Positions 17,883 to 26,717 of a stretch of 64,000 bases of DNA are shown piece after piece. Positions within the stretch are counted from its first letter, which is position 1, and the number at the start of each line of letters is the position of its first letter. The DNA is from Arthrobacter gengyunqii (GTDB taxonomy: Bacteria; Actinomycetota; Actinomycetes; Actinomycetales; Micrococcaceae), in NCBI RefSeq assembly GCF_023022985.1, contig NZ_CP095461.1, forward strand, positions 2,604,001-2,668,000, given 5' to 3'. The notes below the pieces were generated by a model. That model worked only from the letters and a program-made list of their open reading frames with translations. It had not been told where the DNA came from and ran no database searches. Position numbers and translations under genes: made by a program.

Positions 17883-18734
17883 CTAACCGGCCGGCAGGAC
17901 TCCCGGGTTCATCGCCAGCGGCAAGGTAAAAGGACTGCCGACGTCGTAGGAGACACCGGCGACGGCGACGGCCAGGTCTCCGGCGTAGGTTTCCCGCGCC
18001 TCTGCGACGGAAACGGTTGCGTCATTCCAGACCGGAAGGTGGGTGAGCAGCAGACGGCGCGCATTTGCGGCCGCAGCGGCTTCACCGGCACGTTTTCCAG
18101 TCAGGTGCACTCCTTCGATGGCGTCATCCCGGCCCTCGTGGAAGGCTGCTTCGCACAGGAAGACGTCGCTGTTGCGGGCGGCTTCCTCCAACCCCTCGCA
18201 GGAGTCGGTGTCCCCGGAATAGGCCAGGGTACGCACCACGGGATTGCCGTCCGCGTCGACCCCTGCGGCCTCAACCCTCAGCGCGTACGCCTCTTCTGCG
18301 GGATGCCGCACCGGATAGGGGGTGACCGTGAACGGACCGATGGACACTTCCTCGCCGCTGGTCCAGTGCCGGAACTCGAAGTCCTCATGCATGCCCGGGT
18401 CCGAGGGCAGCCCGTAGGCGGTGGCCATCCGGTTTGCCGTGTCCTGGGGACCCCAGACGATGATCCGGTCCCGGTTCCAGCCCGCCGGATCCCAGTGCAC
18501 CGCCACATGCAGGCCGCACAGATCCATGCAGTGGTCCGGATGCAGGTGCGTCAGCAGGACCGCGTCAATGTCGCGCAGGTCCATGTAGCGCTGCAGTGCG
18601 CCCAAGGATCCGTTACCCAGGTCCAGCAGGATGCGCCAGTCGCGTACGCCGTCGTTGGCGGTCACGAGATAGCAGGAGGCGGGAGAGGCCGGTCCGGGGA
18701 AGGAGCCGCTGCAGCCCACGATGGTCAGTTTCAT
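17883..18734 (-). CDS. MBL-fold metal-dependent hydrolase (RNase Z-like)
   Basis: This 283-residue metallo-beta-lactamase-fold hydrolase has the metal motif THLHPDHCMD, a further His in the PVRHPAEEAYALR segment, the bridging Asp in YSGDTDSC and a C-terminal LLTHLPVW. These features match the RNase Z/ElaC-like branch, but it is not clearly the tRNA-processing enzyme itself. Its ATG directly abuts the TAA of murI. In related actinobacteria this gene lies between murI and rph, as here. The substrate is unknown. Confidence 0.9.
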   Translation of the reverse strand: MKLTIVGCSGSFPGPASPASCYLVTANDGVRDWRILLDLGNGSLGALQRYMDLRDIDAVLLTHLHPDHCMDLCGLHVAVHWDPAGWNRDRIIVWGPQDTANRMATAYGLPSDPGMHEDFEFRHWTSGEEVSIGPFTVTPYPVRHPAEEAYALRVEAAGVDADGNPVVRTLAYSGDTDSCEGLEEAARNSDVFLCEAAFHEGRDDAIEGVHLTGKRAGEAAAAANARRLLLTHLPVWNDATVSVAEARETYAGDLAVAVAGVSYDVGSPFTLPLAMNPGVLPAG

Positions 18735-19715
18735 TTAGGTGCCGTTCCGAAGGGCGCCGGGCGGCCTTCCGTTTTCGCGGTTGATGGAGCGGGCTGCGGC
18801 CACCATGTCCGGGGTGACCCGGGCCATGCTGCCGGTGGGATAGTGGGCTGCCACGTTCTCGACGTGTTCCACGCTGAGGACTTCGGGGCCCAGGAAACGC
18901 CGGGCCAGCAGTTCAAACGACGCCGCGTCCCCCGTGGCCACGAAATGGTGCCGGGGTGCGGTGTCAGCAGTGCGCTGCAGGTTGTGCGAGATGAGGGCCC
19001 GGTAAACGTCCTTGGCCGTCTCCTCGGCGCTGGACACGAGCGTGACGCCGTCGCCCATCACGTAGGAGATCACGCCGGTCAGCAGCGGGTAGTGCGTGCA
19101 GCCCAGCACCAGGGTGTCCACGTCCTGGGACTTCAGCGGTGCAAGGTACTCTTCGGCGGTGGCCAGCAGCTCCGGGCCTGCGGTAACCCCGGCTTCGACA
19201 AACTGCACAAAGGCCGGGCAGGCCACGGAGGCGATCTGCAGGTGCGGGGCAGCGGCGAACGTGTCGTTGTAGGCCCGGGACCCCACGGTGGCTTCGGTGC
19301 CGATCACTCCCACCCGGCCGGACCGGGTTGCAGCCACGGCACGCCGCACGGCAGGCTGGATGACCTCAATGACGGGGATGCCGTAGCGGCGGGTGTAGCG
19401 CTCGCGGGCGTCCCGGAGAACTGCGGCAGAGGCGGTGTTGCACGCAATAACCAGCAGTTTGACGCCCGAATCCACGAGTTCATCCATGACGCCGAGTGCG
19501 TTGGCCCGAACTTCGGCAATGGGCAGGGGGCCGTACGGTCCCTTCGCGGTGTCGCCCACGTAAAGGATGGACTCGTTGGGCAGCTGGTCGATCACCGCGC
19601 GGGCGACCGTCAGTCCGCCCACTCCGGAGTCGAAAATTCCAATGGGTGCATTCTGGCGCTGTGCGTCCTTCAGCGGTTCTTTCGTCAGCGTGGAACTACC
19701 CGGGTCAGAGCTCAT
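18735..19715 (-). CDS. murI: glutamate racemase
   Basis: This 326-residue enzyme makes D-glutamate for peptidoglycan. It shows the substrate loop [15 protein letters not shown], the first catalytic Cys in VIACNTASA and the second in [11 protein letters not shown], plus [11 protein letters not shown]. Length is about 50 residues over the minimal family because of a 22-residue N-terminal extension and a longer C-terminus. It is followed without a gap by the MBL hydrolase gene, forming a two-gene unit. Confidence 0.97.
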   Translation of the reverse strand: MSSDPGSSTLTKEPLKDAQRQNAPIGIFDSGVGGLTVARAVIDQLPNESILYVGDTAKGPYGPLPIAEVRANALGVMDELVDSGVKLLVIACNTASAAVLRDARERYTRRYGIPVIEVIQPAVRRAVAATRSGRVGVIGTEATVGSRAYNDTFAAAPHLQIASVACPAFVQFVEAGVTAGPELLATAEEYLAPLKSQDVDTLVLGCTHYPLLTGVISYVMGDGVTLVSSAEETAKDVYRALISHNLQRTADTAPRHHFVATGDAASFELLARRFLGPEVLSVEHVENVAAHYPTGSMARVTPDMVAAARSINRENGRPPGALRNGT

Positions 19716-19774
19716 AATGTATCGACAATAGCCCCCGCGGGCTCCGGCGCGTACTCAGCGGAACGTGGCCTTGA

Positions 19775-20332
19775 TCACAACAGGGTGCGAATCATGGCCT
19801 GCATCAGTGTCTCCTGCAGCCAGGTGATGAAGTTGTAAACCAGAGCCAGGTAACCGTCAACGTCCTGAGCCTGGGAGGGGTCCGTGATGCCGTGCAGCCG
19901 CTCGGTGTCTTCGTCGGTTTCCAGCCCCAGCCGGTCTGCCAGCACCAGGCGCACATCGTTGAGTGCACGGGCAAAATACTGGGCCTGCTCGGCGTTGAGG
20001 AGCAGCTGTTTGGACTCCAGAAGCACCGACGCCGCCCGCAGTGCGCCGGTCTTGTCCTCCCGCAGCGAGCGCTCGGTGAGGCGGCGGAATTCCAGGGCTT
20101 CGCCGTCGTCGCCCTGCACGCCGTCGGGCAGCAGCCGGCGCAGCGCGGAGTCGTCCGGCACACGTGCACTGGTGTCCAAACCCACCATCGCCGCCAGCGG
20201 GTCAGCGTCCGCGGGGCTGTCGGGTTCCAGCATGTTCAGCACGTCGGCAAACAGGCTGCGCAGCAGCTCCCGCTCCCCCGCATCCAGCGATGCCGAAATG
20301 CCCTTGCGGGTGGATTTGAATCCGGTTGCCAC
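19775..20332 (-). CDS. DUF2017 family protein
   Basis: This 185-residue soluble protein has mostly helical character and a long acidic central part. Sequence and position directly after clpS match the DUF2017 family of Actinobacteria, whose function is unknown. Genomic pairing with clpS suggests a link to ClpCP proteolysis, but this is inferred from context only. It ends 59 bases before murI. No catalytic motif is visible. Confidence 0.88.
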   Translation of the reverse strand: MATGFKSTRKGISASLDAGERELLRSLFADVLNMLEPDSPADADPLAAMVGLDTSARVPDDSALRRLLPDGVQGDDGEALEFRRLTERSLREDKTGALRAASVLLESKQLLLNAEQAQYFARALNDVRLVLADRLGLETDEDTERLHGITDPSQAQDVDGYLALVYNFITWLQETLMQAMIRTLL

Positions 20333-20376
20333 GTCTGTTCCTATCCGCCGGCCCGTGCCGGTCTGTGCTGCGCTGT

Positions 20377-20709
20377 TTAGGGCTCGTCGGTCTTTTGGAA
20401 GGTGGCCCAGAGGCCGAAGGAGTGCATGGCCACGGTGTCCCGCTCCGCCGATTCGCGTGAGCCGGCGGCAACCACCGATTTACCCTGCTCATGCACTTCC
20501 ATCATGAGCTTGTTGGCTTTGGCCTCCGAGTACCCGAAGTAGCTGCGGAACACGTAGCTGACGTAGCTCATCAGGTTGACCGGGTCATTCCACACGATCA
20601 CCACCCACGGCACGTCCTTGCCAACGAGGGACTCCGTTTCGGTACGCTCGAGTGTGTCGGTGCCCGTCGAAGCGCTCAGGACAGCGCCGGGTGCAGTGCT
20701 CAACGTCAT
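20377..20709 (-). CDS. clpS: ATP-dependent Clp protease adaptor ClpS
   Basis: This 110-residue adaptor delivers N-degron substrates to the ClpC/ClpA unfoldase. The conserved core [19 protein letters not shown] is at residues 36-54, followed by the [15 protein letters not shown] helix and strand. The N-terminal 30 residues are the usual flexible tail. It is transcribed away from pncB across an 80-bp gap that must hold both promoters. It is the first gene of a likely clpS-DUF2017 unit. Confidence 0.96.
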   Translation of the reverse strand: MTLSTAPGAVLSASTGTDTLERTETESLVGKDVPWVVIVWNDPVNLMSYVSYVFRSYFGYSEAKANKLMMEVHEQGKSVVAAGSRESAERDTVAMHSFGLWATFQKTDEP

Positions 20710-20789
20710 GACTCCAATTGTAGGTTGGACCCGCTGGCCAAACCGCCACCGAATGCCTTCTACTCAATAAGCGAACGGGGGATAGAGTC

Positions 20790-22127
20790 TTGACTGTGAA
20801 CAGCCCTTCAACGTGGCGCCAACCAAATGCCGCCCTGTATACAGACCATTACGAGTTGACCATGCTGCAGGCAGCCCTGCATTCGGGCACGGCCTCCCGC
20901 CGCTCCGTGTTCGAGGTCTTTGGCCGCAGGCTGCCGGACGGACGCCGCTACGGCGTGGTGGCAGGCACCGGCCGCATCCTCGACGCTCTGGCCGCCTTCC
21001 GCTTCGGCGAGGAGCAGCTGCAGTTCCTGGCGGACACCTCCGTGGTGGATGAGCCCACCCTGGAATGGCTGGCGGGCTTCCGGTTCTCCGGCAACATCTT
21101 CGGTTATGCCGAGGGCGAGGCCTATTTCCCCAATTCACCGATCCTCACGGTGGAGTCCACTTTCGCCGAAGCCTGCATCCTGGAAACCCTGGTGCTTTCC
21201 GTCCTGAACCATGACAGCGCCATCGCTTCGGCCGCGTCACGCATGGTGATGGCCGCCGACGGACGTCCCTGCATCGAGATGGGCTCGCGCCGCACGCACG
21301 AAGAATCAGCCGTTGCCGCGGCCCGCGCCGCGATTATCTCCGGGTTCGACAGCACCTCCAATCTTGAGGCGGGGCGGCGGTACGGCCTGAAGACCGTGGG
21401 CACCGCCGCGCACTCCTTCACCCTCCTGCATGACACCGAGCGGGACGCCTTTGAGGCCCAGGTCGGCTCCCTCGGCGCCAACACTTCGCTGCTGGTGGAC
21501 ACGTACGACGTCGAGGCCGGCGTGCGCAACGCCGTCGCCGTTGCGGGACAGAAGCTCGGCGGCGTCCGGCTGGATTCCGGCGATCTGGTGGCCCAAGCGC
21601 GGTGGGTCCGCGCGCTGCTGGATGACCTGGGCAATACGGAAACCCGGATCATGGTGACCTCTGACCTGGATGAATACGCCATTGCCGCCCTCGCATCGGC
21701 GCCGGTGGATGCCTACGGGGTGGGAACGTCGCTGGTCACCGGGTCCGGCGCTCCGACCGCCGGCATGGTCTACAAGCTGGTCAGCAGGGAAGGAGACGAC
21801 CATGAGTTTGTCTCCGTGGCCAAGGCAGCCAAGAACAAGGCCTCCCGCGGCGGCCGGAAGTACGCCCTGCGCCGGCTCAATGAGCACGGAACGGCCACCG
21901 CAGAGGTCATCGGCATCGGGCACCGGCCGTTGGATGACGGCAATGACCGGCCGCTGCTGGAACAATTTGTTGCCGACGGTGAAATCCTGCCCGGCTGGAC
22001 CGGGGCTGAAGGCGTGGAGCGGGCGGCAAAGCGGCATGCCGCGTCGCTGGCCGAACTGCCCGGTGCGGTGCACCGCCTGCAGCGCGGCGAACCGGTGATC
22101 CCGACAGAATACGAGGAGGAAGCATGA
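20790..22127 (+). CDS. pncB: nicotinate phosphoribosyltransferase
   Basis: This 445-residue enzyme converts nicotinate and PRPP to nicotinate mononucleotide, the Preiss-Handler entry to NAD. It has the N-terminal ALYTDHYELTMLQAAL, the autophosphorylation region AHSFTLLHDTERDAFEAQ and the phosphate-binding VRLDSGDLVAQA. The TTG at 20790 has GGGGGA seven bases upstream; a GTG six bases further in is the alternative. The stop overlaps the ATG of pncA by four bases, so the pair salvages nicotinamide: PncA makes nicotinate and PncB uses it. Confidence 0.97.
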   Translation: MTVNSPSTWRQPNAALYTDHYELTMLQAALHSGTASRRSVFEVFGRRLPDGRRYGVVAGTGRILDALAAFRFGEEQLQFLADTSVVDEPTLEWLAGFRFSGNIFGYAEGEAYFPNSPILTVESTFAEACILETLVLSVLNHDSAIASAASRMVMAADGRPCIEMGSRRTHEESAVAAARAAIISGFDSTSNLEAGRRYGLKTVGTAAHSFTLLHDTERDAFEAQVGSLGANTSLLVDTYDVEAGVRNAVAVAGQKLGGVRLDSGDLVAQARWVRALLDDLGNTETRIMVTSDLDEYAIAALASAPVDAYGVGTSLVTGSGAPTAGMVYKLVSREGDDHEFVSVAKAAKNKASRGGRKYALRRLNEHGTATAEVIGIGHRPLDDGNDRPLLEQFVADGEILPGWTGAEGVERAAKRHAASLAELPGAVHRLQRGEPVIPTEYEEEA

Positions 22128-22747
22128 CGCGCGCCCTGATTGTGGTTGATGTCCAGAACGACTTCTGCGAAGGAGGTCCGCTCGCCGTTCCCGGCGGCGC
22201 CGACACGGCGTCGGACATCACCGACTACATCGAGACGACGCTGGGCCGCTATGACGTCGTGGCCGCCACCCAGGACTGGCACATCGAGCCCGGAGCCCAC
22301 TTCTCCGACACTCCGGACTACAAGGAGTCCTGGCCGGTGCACTGCGTCGCCGGCACCACCGGCGCCAGCCCGCACCAGGACCTGGACACCGAGCATATTG
22401 ATGCCTTCTTCCGCAAAGGCCAGTACGAGGCTGCCTATTCGGGCTTCGAAGGCGTACTTGCTCCGGAAGACGAGGTGCCCACGGGTGACCTGGACGCTGC
22501 CGTCGTGCCGGTTGATCCCGCCGAGACGGTGAGCCTGGATGACTGGCTGCGGGAGAACGACGTCGATGAGGTCGTCATCGTGGGGCTGGCCACCGACTAC
22601 TGTGTCCGGGCCACCGCGCTGGACGCCGTCGCGGCCGGCTACGACACGTACGTCATCCCCGAACTGTGCGCAGGGATTGACCGTGCCGACACCCGGGCGG
22701 CACTGGCGGAACTGGAAGACGCCGGCGTGGAACTGCTGGACCTGTAA
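22124..22747 (+). CDS. pncA: nicotinamidase
   Basis: This 207-residue isochorismatase-fold amidase hydrolyses nicotinamide to nicotinate and also activates pyrazinamide in organisms that have it. The catalytic triad is Asp9, Lys98 and Cys160 (TDYCVRATALDA), with metal ligands Asp51, His53 and His59 in DWHIEPGAHF. The ATG overlaps the pncB stop and has GAGGAAG immediately upstream. Two strong hairpins follow the stop codon, so this is the end of the transcript. Confidence 0.97.
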   Translation: MTRALIVVDVQNDFCEGGPLAVPGGADTASDITDYIETTLGRYDVVAATQDWHIEPGAHFSDTPDYKESWPVHCVAGTTGASPHQDLDTEHIDAFFRKGQYEAAYSGFEGVLAPEDEVPTGDLDAAVVPVDPAETVSLDDWLRENDVDEVVIVGLATDYCVRATALDAVAAGYDTYVIPELCAGIDRADTRAALAELEDAGVELLDL

Positions 22748-22755
22748 GCATCCAC

Positions 22756-22785
22756 GGCCGGCCTGCTTGGCTAAGCAGGCCGGCC
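22756..22785 (+). terminator. perfect 13-bp hairpin after pncA
   Basis: The arm GGCCGGCCTGCTT pairs perfectly with its complement around a 4-base loop (GGCT), starting eight bases after the pncA stop. It has no U-run of its own, and a second hairpin follows after 12 bases. Confidence 0.6.
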
Positions 22786-22797
22786 CGGCAAACAGCA

Positions 22798-22837
22798 AAG
22801 AGGTGCCGGAGCGTAATGAACTGCTCCGGCACCTCTT
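22798..22837 (+). terminator. perfect 15-bp hairpin terminator after pncA
   Basis: The arm AAGAGGTGCCGGAGC pairs perfectly with its complement around a 10-base loop. The 3' arm ends CACCTCTT followed by CTGTGT, a weak U-tract. Together with the hairpin just upstream it should end pncBA transcription. Confidence 0.7.
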
Positions 22838-22848
22838 CTGTGTCCTGG

Positions 22849-23353
22849 GTGTGCACGTATGGCGACCTCTACCCCTCGAGACCCGCTCCTGTGTGCACCT
22901 ACGGTGACCTCAGTGCGCCGGAACCCGCCAGAGCTGCACACACACCGCGGGGCTGGTACTTCCGACCCGCCAAAGCTGCCCATCAGATCCTTCGTGCAGA
23001 TCATGGGGCTCGCCGAAATCTCTCGTGCAGATCCCGGGCCCATACCGGCCAAATTCGCATGTTTGCGCCCATTATCTGCACGAAGGAATCGCGCTGGCCC
23101 GGTTTAGGCCCGTTATCTGCACGAAGGATCGGCGCAACGGCTCCGGTACGTACAAACGGTGATCTCAGCCGCCTGGAACCCGCCAGAGCTGCACAGTCGA
23201 TGGCCGCTCCGGGTCCTTTGTGCGGATCAGGGCCCCAAAGTCGCTCGACCCGGTGCTTTGGACTCGCCATCGGCCCTGACGCTCCGGGTTGAGACTTCTC
23301 TAGAACAGATAACGGGCCTAAAAACGTCCCCCATGAGCCCGTTATCTGTTCTA
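22849..23353. repeat. mosaic of short direct and inverted repeats, no gene
   Basis: This 0.5-kb stretch holds no convincing gene; it contains at least two repeat types in several copies. Type A begins GTGTGCACCTACGGTGACCT (22891) and has relatives at 22849 and 23147; the latter two copies at 22891 and 23147 are followed by GAACCCGCCAGAGCTGCACA (22921 and 23176). Type B has a core like CTTCGTGCAGATAACGGGC and occurs as 22986-23008, 23019-23039, 23213-23234 and 23301-23317 on one strand, and as 23066-23090, 23107-23132 and 23337-23353 on the other. The 16 bases at 22986-23001 are exactly the complement of 23115-23130. A further 8-bp plus 6-bp nested stem lies at 23227-23279. The type of element is unknown. 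Confidence 0.75.
23301..23353. repeat. perfect 17-bp inverted repeat made of two type-B units
   Basis: TAGAACAGATAACGGGC at 23301-23317 is the exact complement of 23337-23353, with a 19-base loop. These are two oppositely oriented copies of the type-B repeat. The variant carries TAGAACAGAT where the other copies have CTTCGTGCAGAT. Confidence 0.8.
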
Positions 23354-23404
23354 CGGACGCTAACCATGGACCCGCACCAGCCCGCACGGCGCCGGCGCCG
23401 GCAC

Positions 23405-23456
23405 ACAACAACGGCGGGTGCCAGCTCCCGAAGGAACCGGCGCCCGCCGTCGTTGT
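23405..23456 (-). terminator. hairpin terminator for the helicase operon
   Basis: Two arms of about 18 bases (left arm at 23405-23422, right arm at 23439-23456) pair with one mismatch and one G-T pair around a 16-base loop. Read on the minus strand, the hairpin begins about 15 bases after the helicase stop, and its 3' end is T-rich (GTTGTTGTG). It faces the pncA terminators across the repeat region. Confidence 0.6.
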
Positions 23457-23471
23457 TCTGGTCCCTTTCAG

Positions 23472-25262
23472 CTACTTGCGGCCGATGAACCAGTCCTGCA
23501 GCTTCTTCAGCCGCTGGTTGAGCTGTTCTTCGTTGGCCTGCGCCACGGGCGGTCCGCCGCAGATGCGGCGCAGTTCGCTGTGCACCATGCCGTGCGGCAT
23601 TCCCGAACGGGCGGACCAGGCGGAGACGTTCTTGGCCAGCTGGCCGCGCAGTTCGGTGAGCTGGCGGTGGTCCATGACCGCCGGGGCCGGTTCGGGCTCG
23701 GGCGCCGCTGCAGCTGCCTTGCGGCCCCGGCGGGACTGCTGCTCGTGCTGGCGCTGGCGCAGCAGCATGCCCACCTGATCTGCGTCGAGCAGTCCCGGGA
23801 TGCCCAGGAAGTCCTGTTCCTCTTCGCTGCCCAGCTCTCCCCCGGTGCCGAACTCGCCGCCGTCGAACAAGACGCGGTCAAAGGACGCCTGGGATTCCAG
23901 TGCCTCGAACTTCTGCTTCGTGAGGGAATCCGAAGCCTTTTCCTCGCGGTTGGCGGCCTCCATGAGGCTGTCCTCCAGCGCGAAGCCTTCCTCTTCGAGG
24001 TGATTCTCCGGGCGGTCCAGGGCGTGGTCGCGTTCCAGTTCCAACTGGTTGGCCAGGGCCATCAGATTGGGCACGGAGGGCAGGAACACCGATGCCGTTT
24101 CACCGCGCTTGCGGGCACGCACAAACCGCCCCACAGCCTGCGCAAAGAACAGCGGGGTTGCCGTGGAGGTCGCATAGACGCCCACCGCCAGGCGCGGAAC
24201 GTCAACACCTTCGGACACCATGCGCACGGCCACCATCCAGCGCTTGTCGCCGGCGGAGAACTCGTCAATCTTGTCCGAGGCCTTGGCATCGTCGGAGAGG
24301 ATGACCGTGGGCGACTCTCCCGTGATCTTCTTGAGCTGGCCGGCGTAGGCGCGGGCGTCGTCGTGGTCCGTGGCAATCACCAGCCCGCCGGCGTCGGGCA
24401 CTGCCCGGCGCACCTCGGAGAGCCGGCGGTCCGCGGCCGCCAGCACCGAGGGAATCCACTCGCCCGTGGGGTTCAGCGCGGTGCGCCAGGCCTGGGCGGT
24501 GATGTCCTTGGTGACGGCGGCTTCGCCGAGGGACGCGGCCATTTCGTCGCCGGCGCTCGTGCGCCAGCGCATGGTGCCGGAGTAGGCCATGAACATGACC
24601 GGACGCACCACATGGTCCTTGAGCGCCTGCCCGTAGCCGTAGGTGTAGTCCGCCTTGGACCGGCGGATCCCGTCAGGGTCCTTTTCGTACTCCACGAAGG
24701 GAATGGCGGCGGTGTCGGAGCGGAAGGGCGTACCGGTGAGGGACAGCCGTTTGACGGCCGGCTCGAAGGCTTCACGGATGCCGTCGCCCCAGGACAGTGC
24801 GTCGCCGCCGTGGTGGATCTCGTCCAGGATCACCAGGGTACGTGCCGCTTCAGTCTTGGCCCGGTGCAGCATGGGCTTGGAGGCAACCTGCGCGTAGGTC
24901 ACGGCAACGCCGATGAAACCGTCGCCGTGACGCCCGTCGGCGTTCTTGAAGTTGGGGTCCAGGGCCAGGCCCACCTTGGCGGCGGCGTCTGCCCACTGGC
25001 GTTTGAGGTGGTCGGTGGGCGCCACCACGGTGATCCGCTTGACGATCCCCCGGTCCACCAGTTCGGTGGCCACGCGCAGGGCAAACGTGGTTTTGCCTGC
25101 GCCGGGGGTGGCGACGGCGAGGAAGTCGTCTGCGTCCGCGGCAAAGAATTTCTCGAGTGCTTCGGCCTGCCATTGGCGAAGCTTCGGGGCGGTGCCCCAC
25201 GCGGCTCGTTCCGGGTAGGCGGGCGGCAGGGCCGGTCCGCCGAAGAGGGTGTCTGGGCTCAC
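23472..25262 (-). CDS. SF2 DEAD/DEAH-box helicase
   Basis: This 596-residue superfamily 2 helicase has motif I ATPGAGKTTFALRVA, motif II DEIHHGGD, motif III LTGTPFRSD, and C-terminal motifs near MVSEGVDVPRL and AVGRFVRARKRG. These match the UvrB/type III restriction-like helicase group (ResIII plus Helicase_C). The last 200 residues contain an acidic linker, a Pro/Glu stretch and a helical C-terminal domain after TELRGQLAKNV. The GTG at 25262 overlaps the TGA of the upstream MFS gene; a much longer open frame upstream is antisense noise over that gene. The role is probably DNA repair or nucleic-acid remodelling. Such stand-alone helicases are common in Actinobacteria but poorly studied. Confidence 0.9.
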   Translation of the reverse strand: MSPDTLFGGPALPPAYPERAAWGTAPKLRQWQAEALEKFFAADADDFLAVATPGAGKTTFALRVATELVDRGIVKRITVVAPTDHLKRQWADAAAKVGLALDPNFKNADGRHGDGFIGVAVTYAQVASKPMLHRAKTEAARTLVILDEIHHGGDALSWGDGIREAFEPAVKRLSLTGTPFRSDTAAIPFVEYEKDPDGIRRSKADYTYGYGQALKDHVVRPVMFMAYSGTMRWRTSAGDEMAASLGEAAVTKDITAQAWRTALNPTGEWIPSVLAAADRRLSEVRRAVPDAGGLVIATDHDDARAYAGQLKKITGESPTVILSDDAKASDKIDEFSAGDKRWMVAVRMVSEGVDVPRLAVGVYATSTATPLFFAQAVGRFVRARKRGETASVFLPSVPNLMALANQLELERDHALDRPENHLEEEGFALEDSLMEAANREEKASDSLTKQKFEALESQASFDRVLFDGGEFGTGGELGSEEEQDFLGIPGLLDADQVGMLLRQRQHEQQSRRGRKAAAAAPEPEPAPAVMDHRQLTELRGQLAKNVSAWSARSGMPHGMVHSELRRICGGPPVAQANEEQLNQRLKKLQDWFIGRK

Positions 25263-26707
25263 GCTGTGAACGGCACCTTTCCTGTATTTGGAGTAACAAT
25301 TGCACTGCGGGCTCCGGAGACAATCCCCAGGCACGCAAAAACGGCCAGGACAAGCCACATGACGCGGTACACGCCGGTTTGTCCGGAAGCTGCGGGATCC
25401 TGCAGCAGGGCGAAGAGAATCCCCGCCACGGCGGTTCCCGCCACGGCTCCGAGCTGGTCGGAAATCTGCAGGGACGCGGAATTGCGTCCCCGGTCCGCGG
25501 AAGTGGACAGTGCCAGCACCATGACCGAGGTGCTGGAAAGGGCCAGGCCCATGGCTGCTCCCGCGAAGGTCCAGACCAATACGATCACCCAGAAGGGGAC
25601 CGAGGGAGAGGCAAGCAGCCCGATTCCTCCCACGGACGCGGCCAGCATGGACGCGCCGATCACCAAAAGCCGGTGACGCCGCCCGCGGGCACGAGCCTGG
25701 AGGAAGGAACCCACAGCCCAGCCTACCGCTCCTGCGGTCAGCGCCAGTCCGGCAGTGGCGGGGTCCACACCGTGTGTGGCCAGCAGCATCAGGGGCAGGA
25801 AGGCCTCGGCGGCCACAAATCCGGCGCTGAGCAACCCGCGCGTGGCGACGACGCTGGGCAGGCCGCGGGCAAGGCTCAGGGTGCCCGGCGGCAGCAGACG
25901 GACAAGCGCGACGCCGGCCGCGCCCGCTCCCGCTGCCGCAGCAATCCACAGCAGCACAGCCGCCGACGTCGGGGCGCCGCCTGACGACGCACCCGACGAG
26001 GCGGCAGCTGCGCTGCCCGCCCACTGGGCGACAAAGACGGCAACGGCCAGCACCGTTCCCCACAGCGCGCGCCTGCGGCCCGCTGCCAGGTCCAGGGCGG
26101 GATTGACCGGCGGGCCGAGCGTGCGGATCCGCGGCCAGAGCACCAGCCCGGCCGCCAGCACAATGGGAATGACGGCGGCAAAGACCCACCGCCAGCTCAC
26201 GTACTGTGCCAGCAGGCCGGCCGCCAGCGGACCCACCATGGAGGGCAGGATCCACGCCGCAGCGAGCCAACCGAAAATTACCGGCTGCAGCGCGGAGGGG
26301 TAGATCTCGCCGATGATCACGTAGACCGCCACAATCATGGCTCCGCCGCCAAGCCCGGACACTGCCCGGCCGGCGGTAACAATCCAGAATTCTCCGGCCA
26401 GGGCCGACAGGACGAGGCCGGCAGTCATCAGGACCATGCCGGCCGCCAGCGACGGAAGCGGTCCCTCGCGGTCACATCTGCTGCCTGCCACCACGGTGCC
26501 CAGCAGCGATGCGGTGAGGAACATCGAGAACGCCAGTCCGTAACCGGCTCCCGCCGACAGTTCCGAAGCCACCACGGGCATCGCCGTCGTCACCGCCATC
26601 GCTTCGAACGCCGAACAGGTGATGATCGCCAGGATGCCCAGCGTGAGGGCTCGGTACCTGGCGGACATCGCGCCGGCCGGGCGCGGCTGCGGAACAGAAC
26701 CGCTCAT
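25259..26707 (-). CDS. MFS transporter (drug/H+ antiporter-like)
   Basis: This 482-residue membrane protein has 12-14 hydrophobic segments. The segment GLGGGAMIVAVYVIIGEIYP resembles motif C-like regions of the DHA2 family, and helix 1 starts GILAIITCSAFEAMAV. The first 15 residues are a Pro-rich cytoplasmic tail. It starts 10 bases after the DUF3039 gene and its stop overlaps the helicase GTG, so it belongs to a five-gene run. Substrate is unknown. Confidence 0.88.
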   Translation of the reverse strand: MSGSVPQPRPAGAMSARYRALTLGILAIITCSAFEAMAVTTAMPVVASELSAGAGYGLAFSMFLTASLLGTVVAGSRCDREGPLPSLAAGMVLMTAGLVLSALAGEFWIVTAGRAVSGLGGGAMIVAVYVIIGEIYPSALQPVIFGWLAAAWILPSMVGPLAAGLLAQYVSWRWVFAAVIPIVLAAGLVLWPRIRTLGPPVNPALDLAAGRRRALWGTVLAVAVFVAQWAGSAAAASSGASSGGAPTSAAVLLWIAAAAGAGAAGVALVRLLPPGTLSLARGLPSVVATRGLLSAGFVAAEAFLPLMLLATHGVDPATAGLALTAGAVGWAVGSFLQARARGRRHRLLVIGASMLAASVGGIGLLASPSVPFWVIVLVWTFAGAAMGLALSSTSVMVLALSTSADRGRNSASLQISDQLGAVAGTAVAGILFALLQDPAASGQTGVYRVMWLVLAVFACLGIVSGARSAIVTPNTGKVPFTA

Positions 26708-26717
26708 GCGCGCGGAG

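Noticed and set aside
18039..19838. 600-codon open frame on the plus strand opposite murI and the MBL gene
   Set aside because: It is fully antisense to two conserved genes and has the composition of a GC-driven shadow.
22816..23292. Open frames inside the repeat mosaic
   Set aside because: They run through repeat units and a terminator arm, lack ribosome sites and have no conserved pattern.
22849..23353. CRISPR array
   Set aside because: The repeats are degenerate, of mixed orientation and without regular spacers, and no cas gene is nearby.
23418..25676. Long open frame on the plus strand opposite the helicase
   Set aside because: It is a high-GC shadow: codon bias and motifs are on the minus strand, and the predicted protein is His/Gly/Arg-rich without any family pattern.
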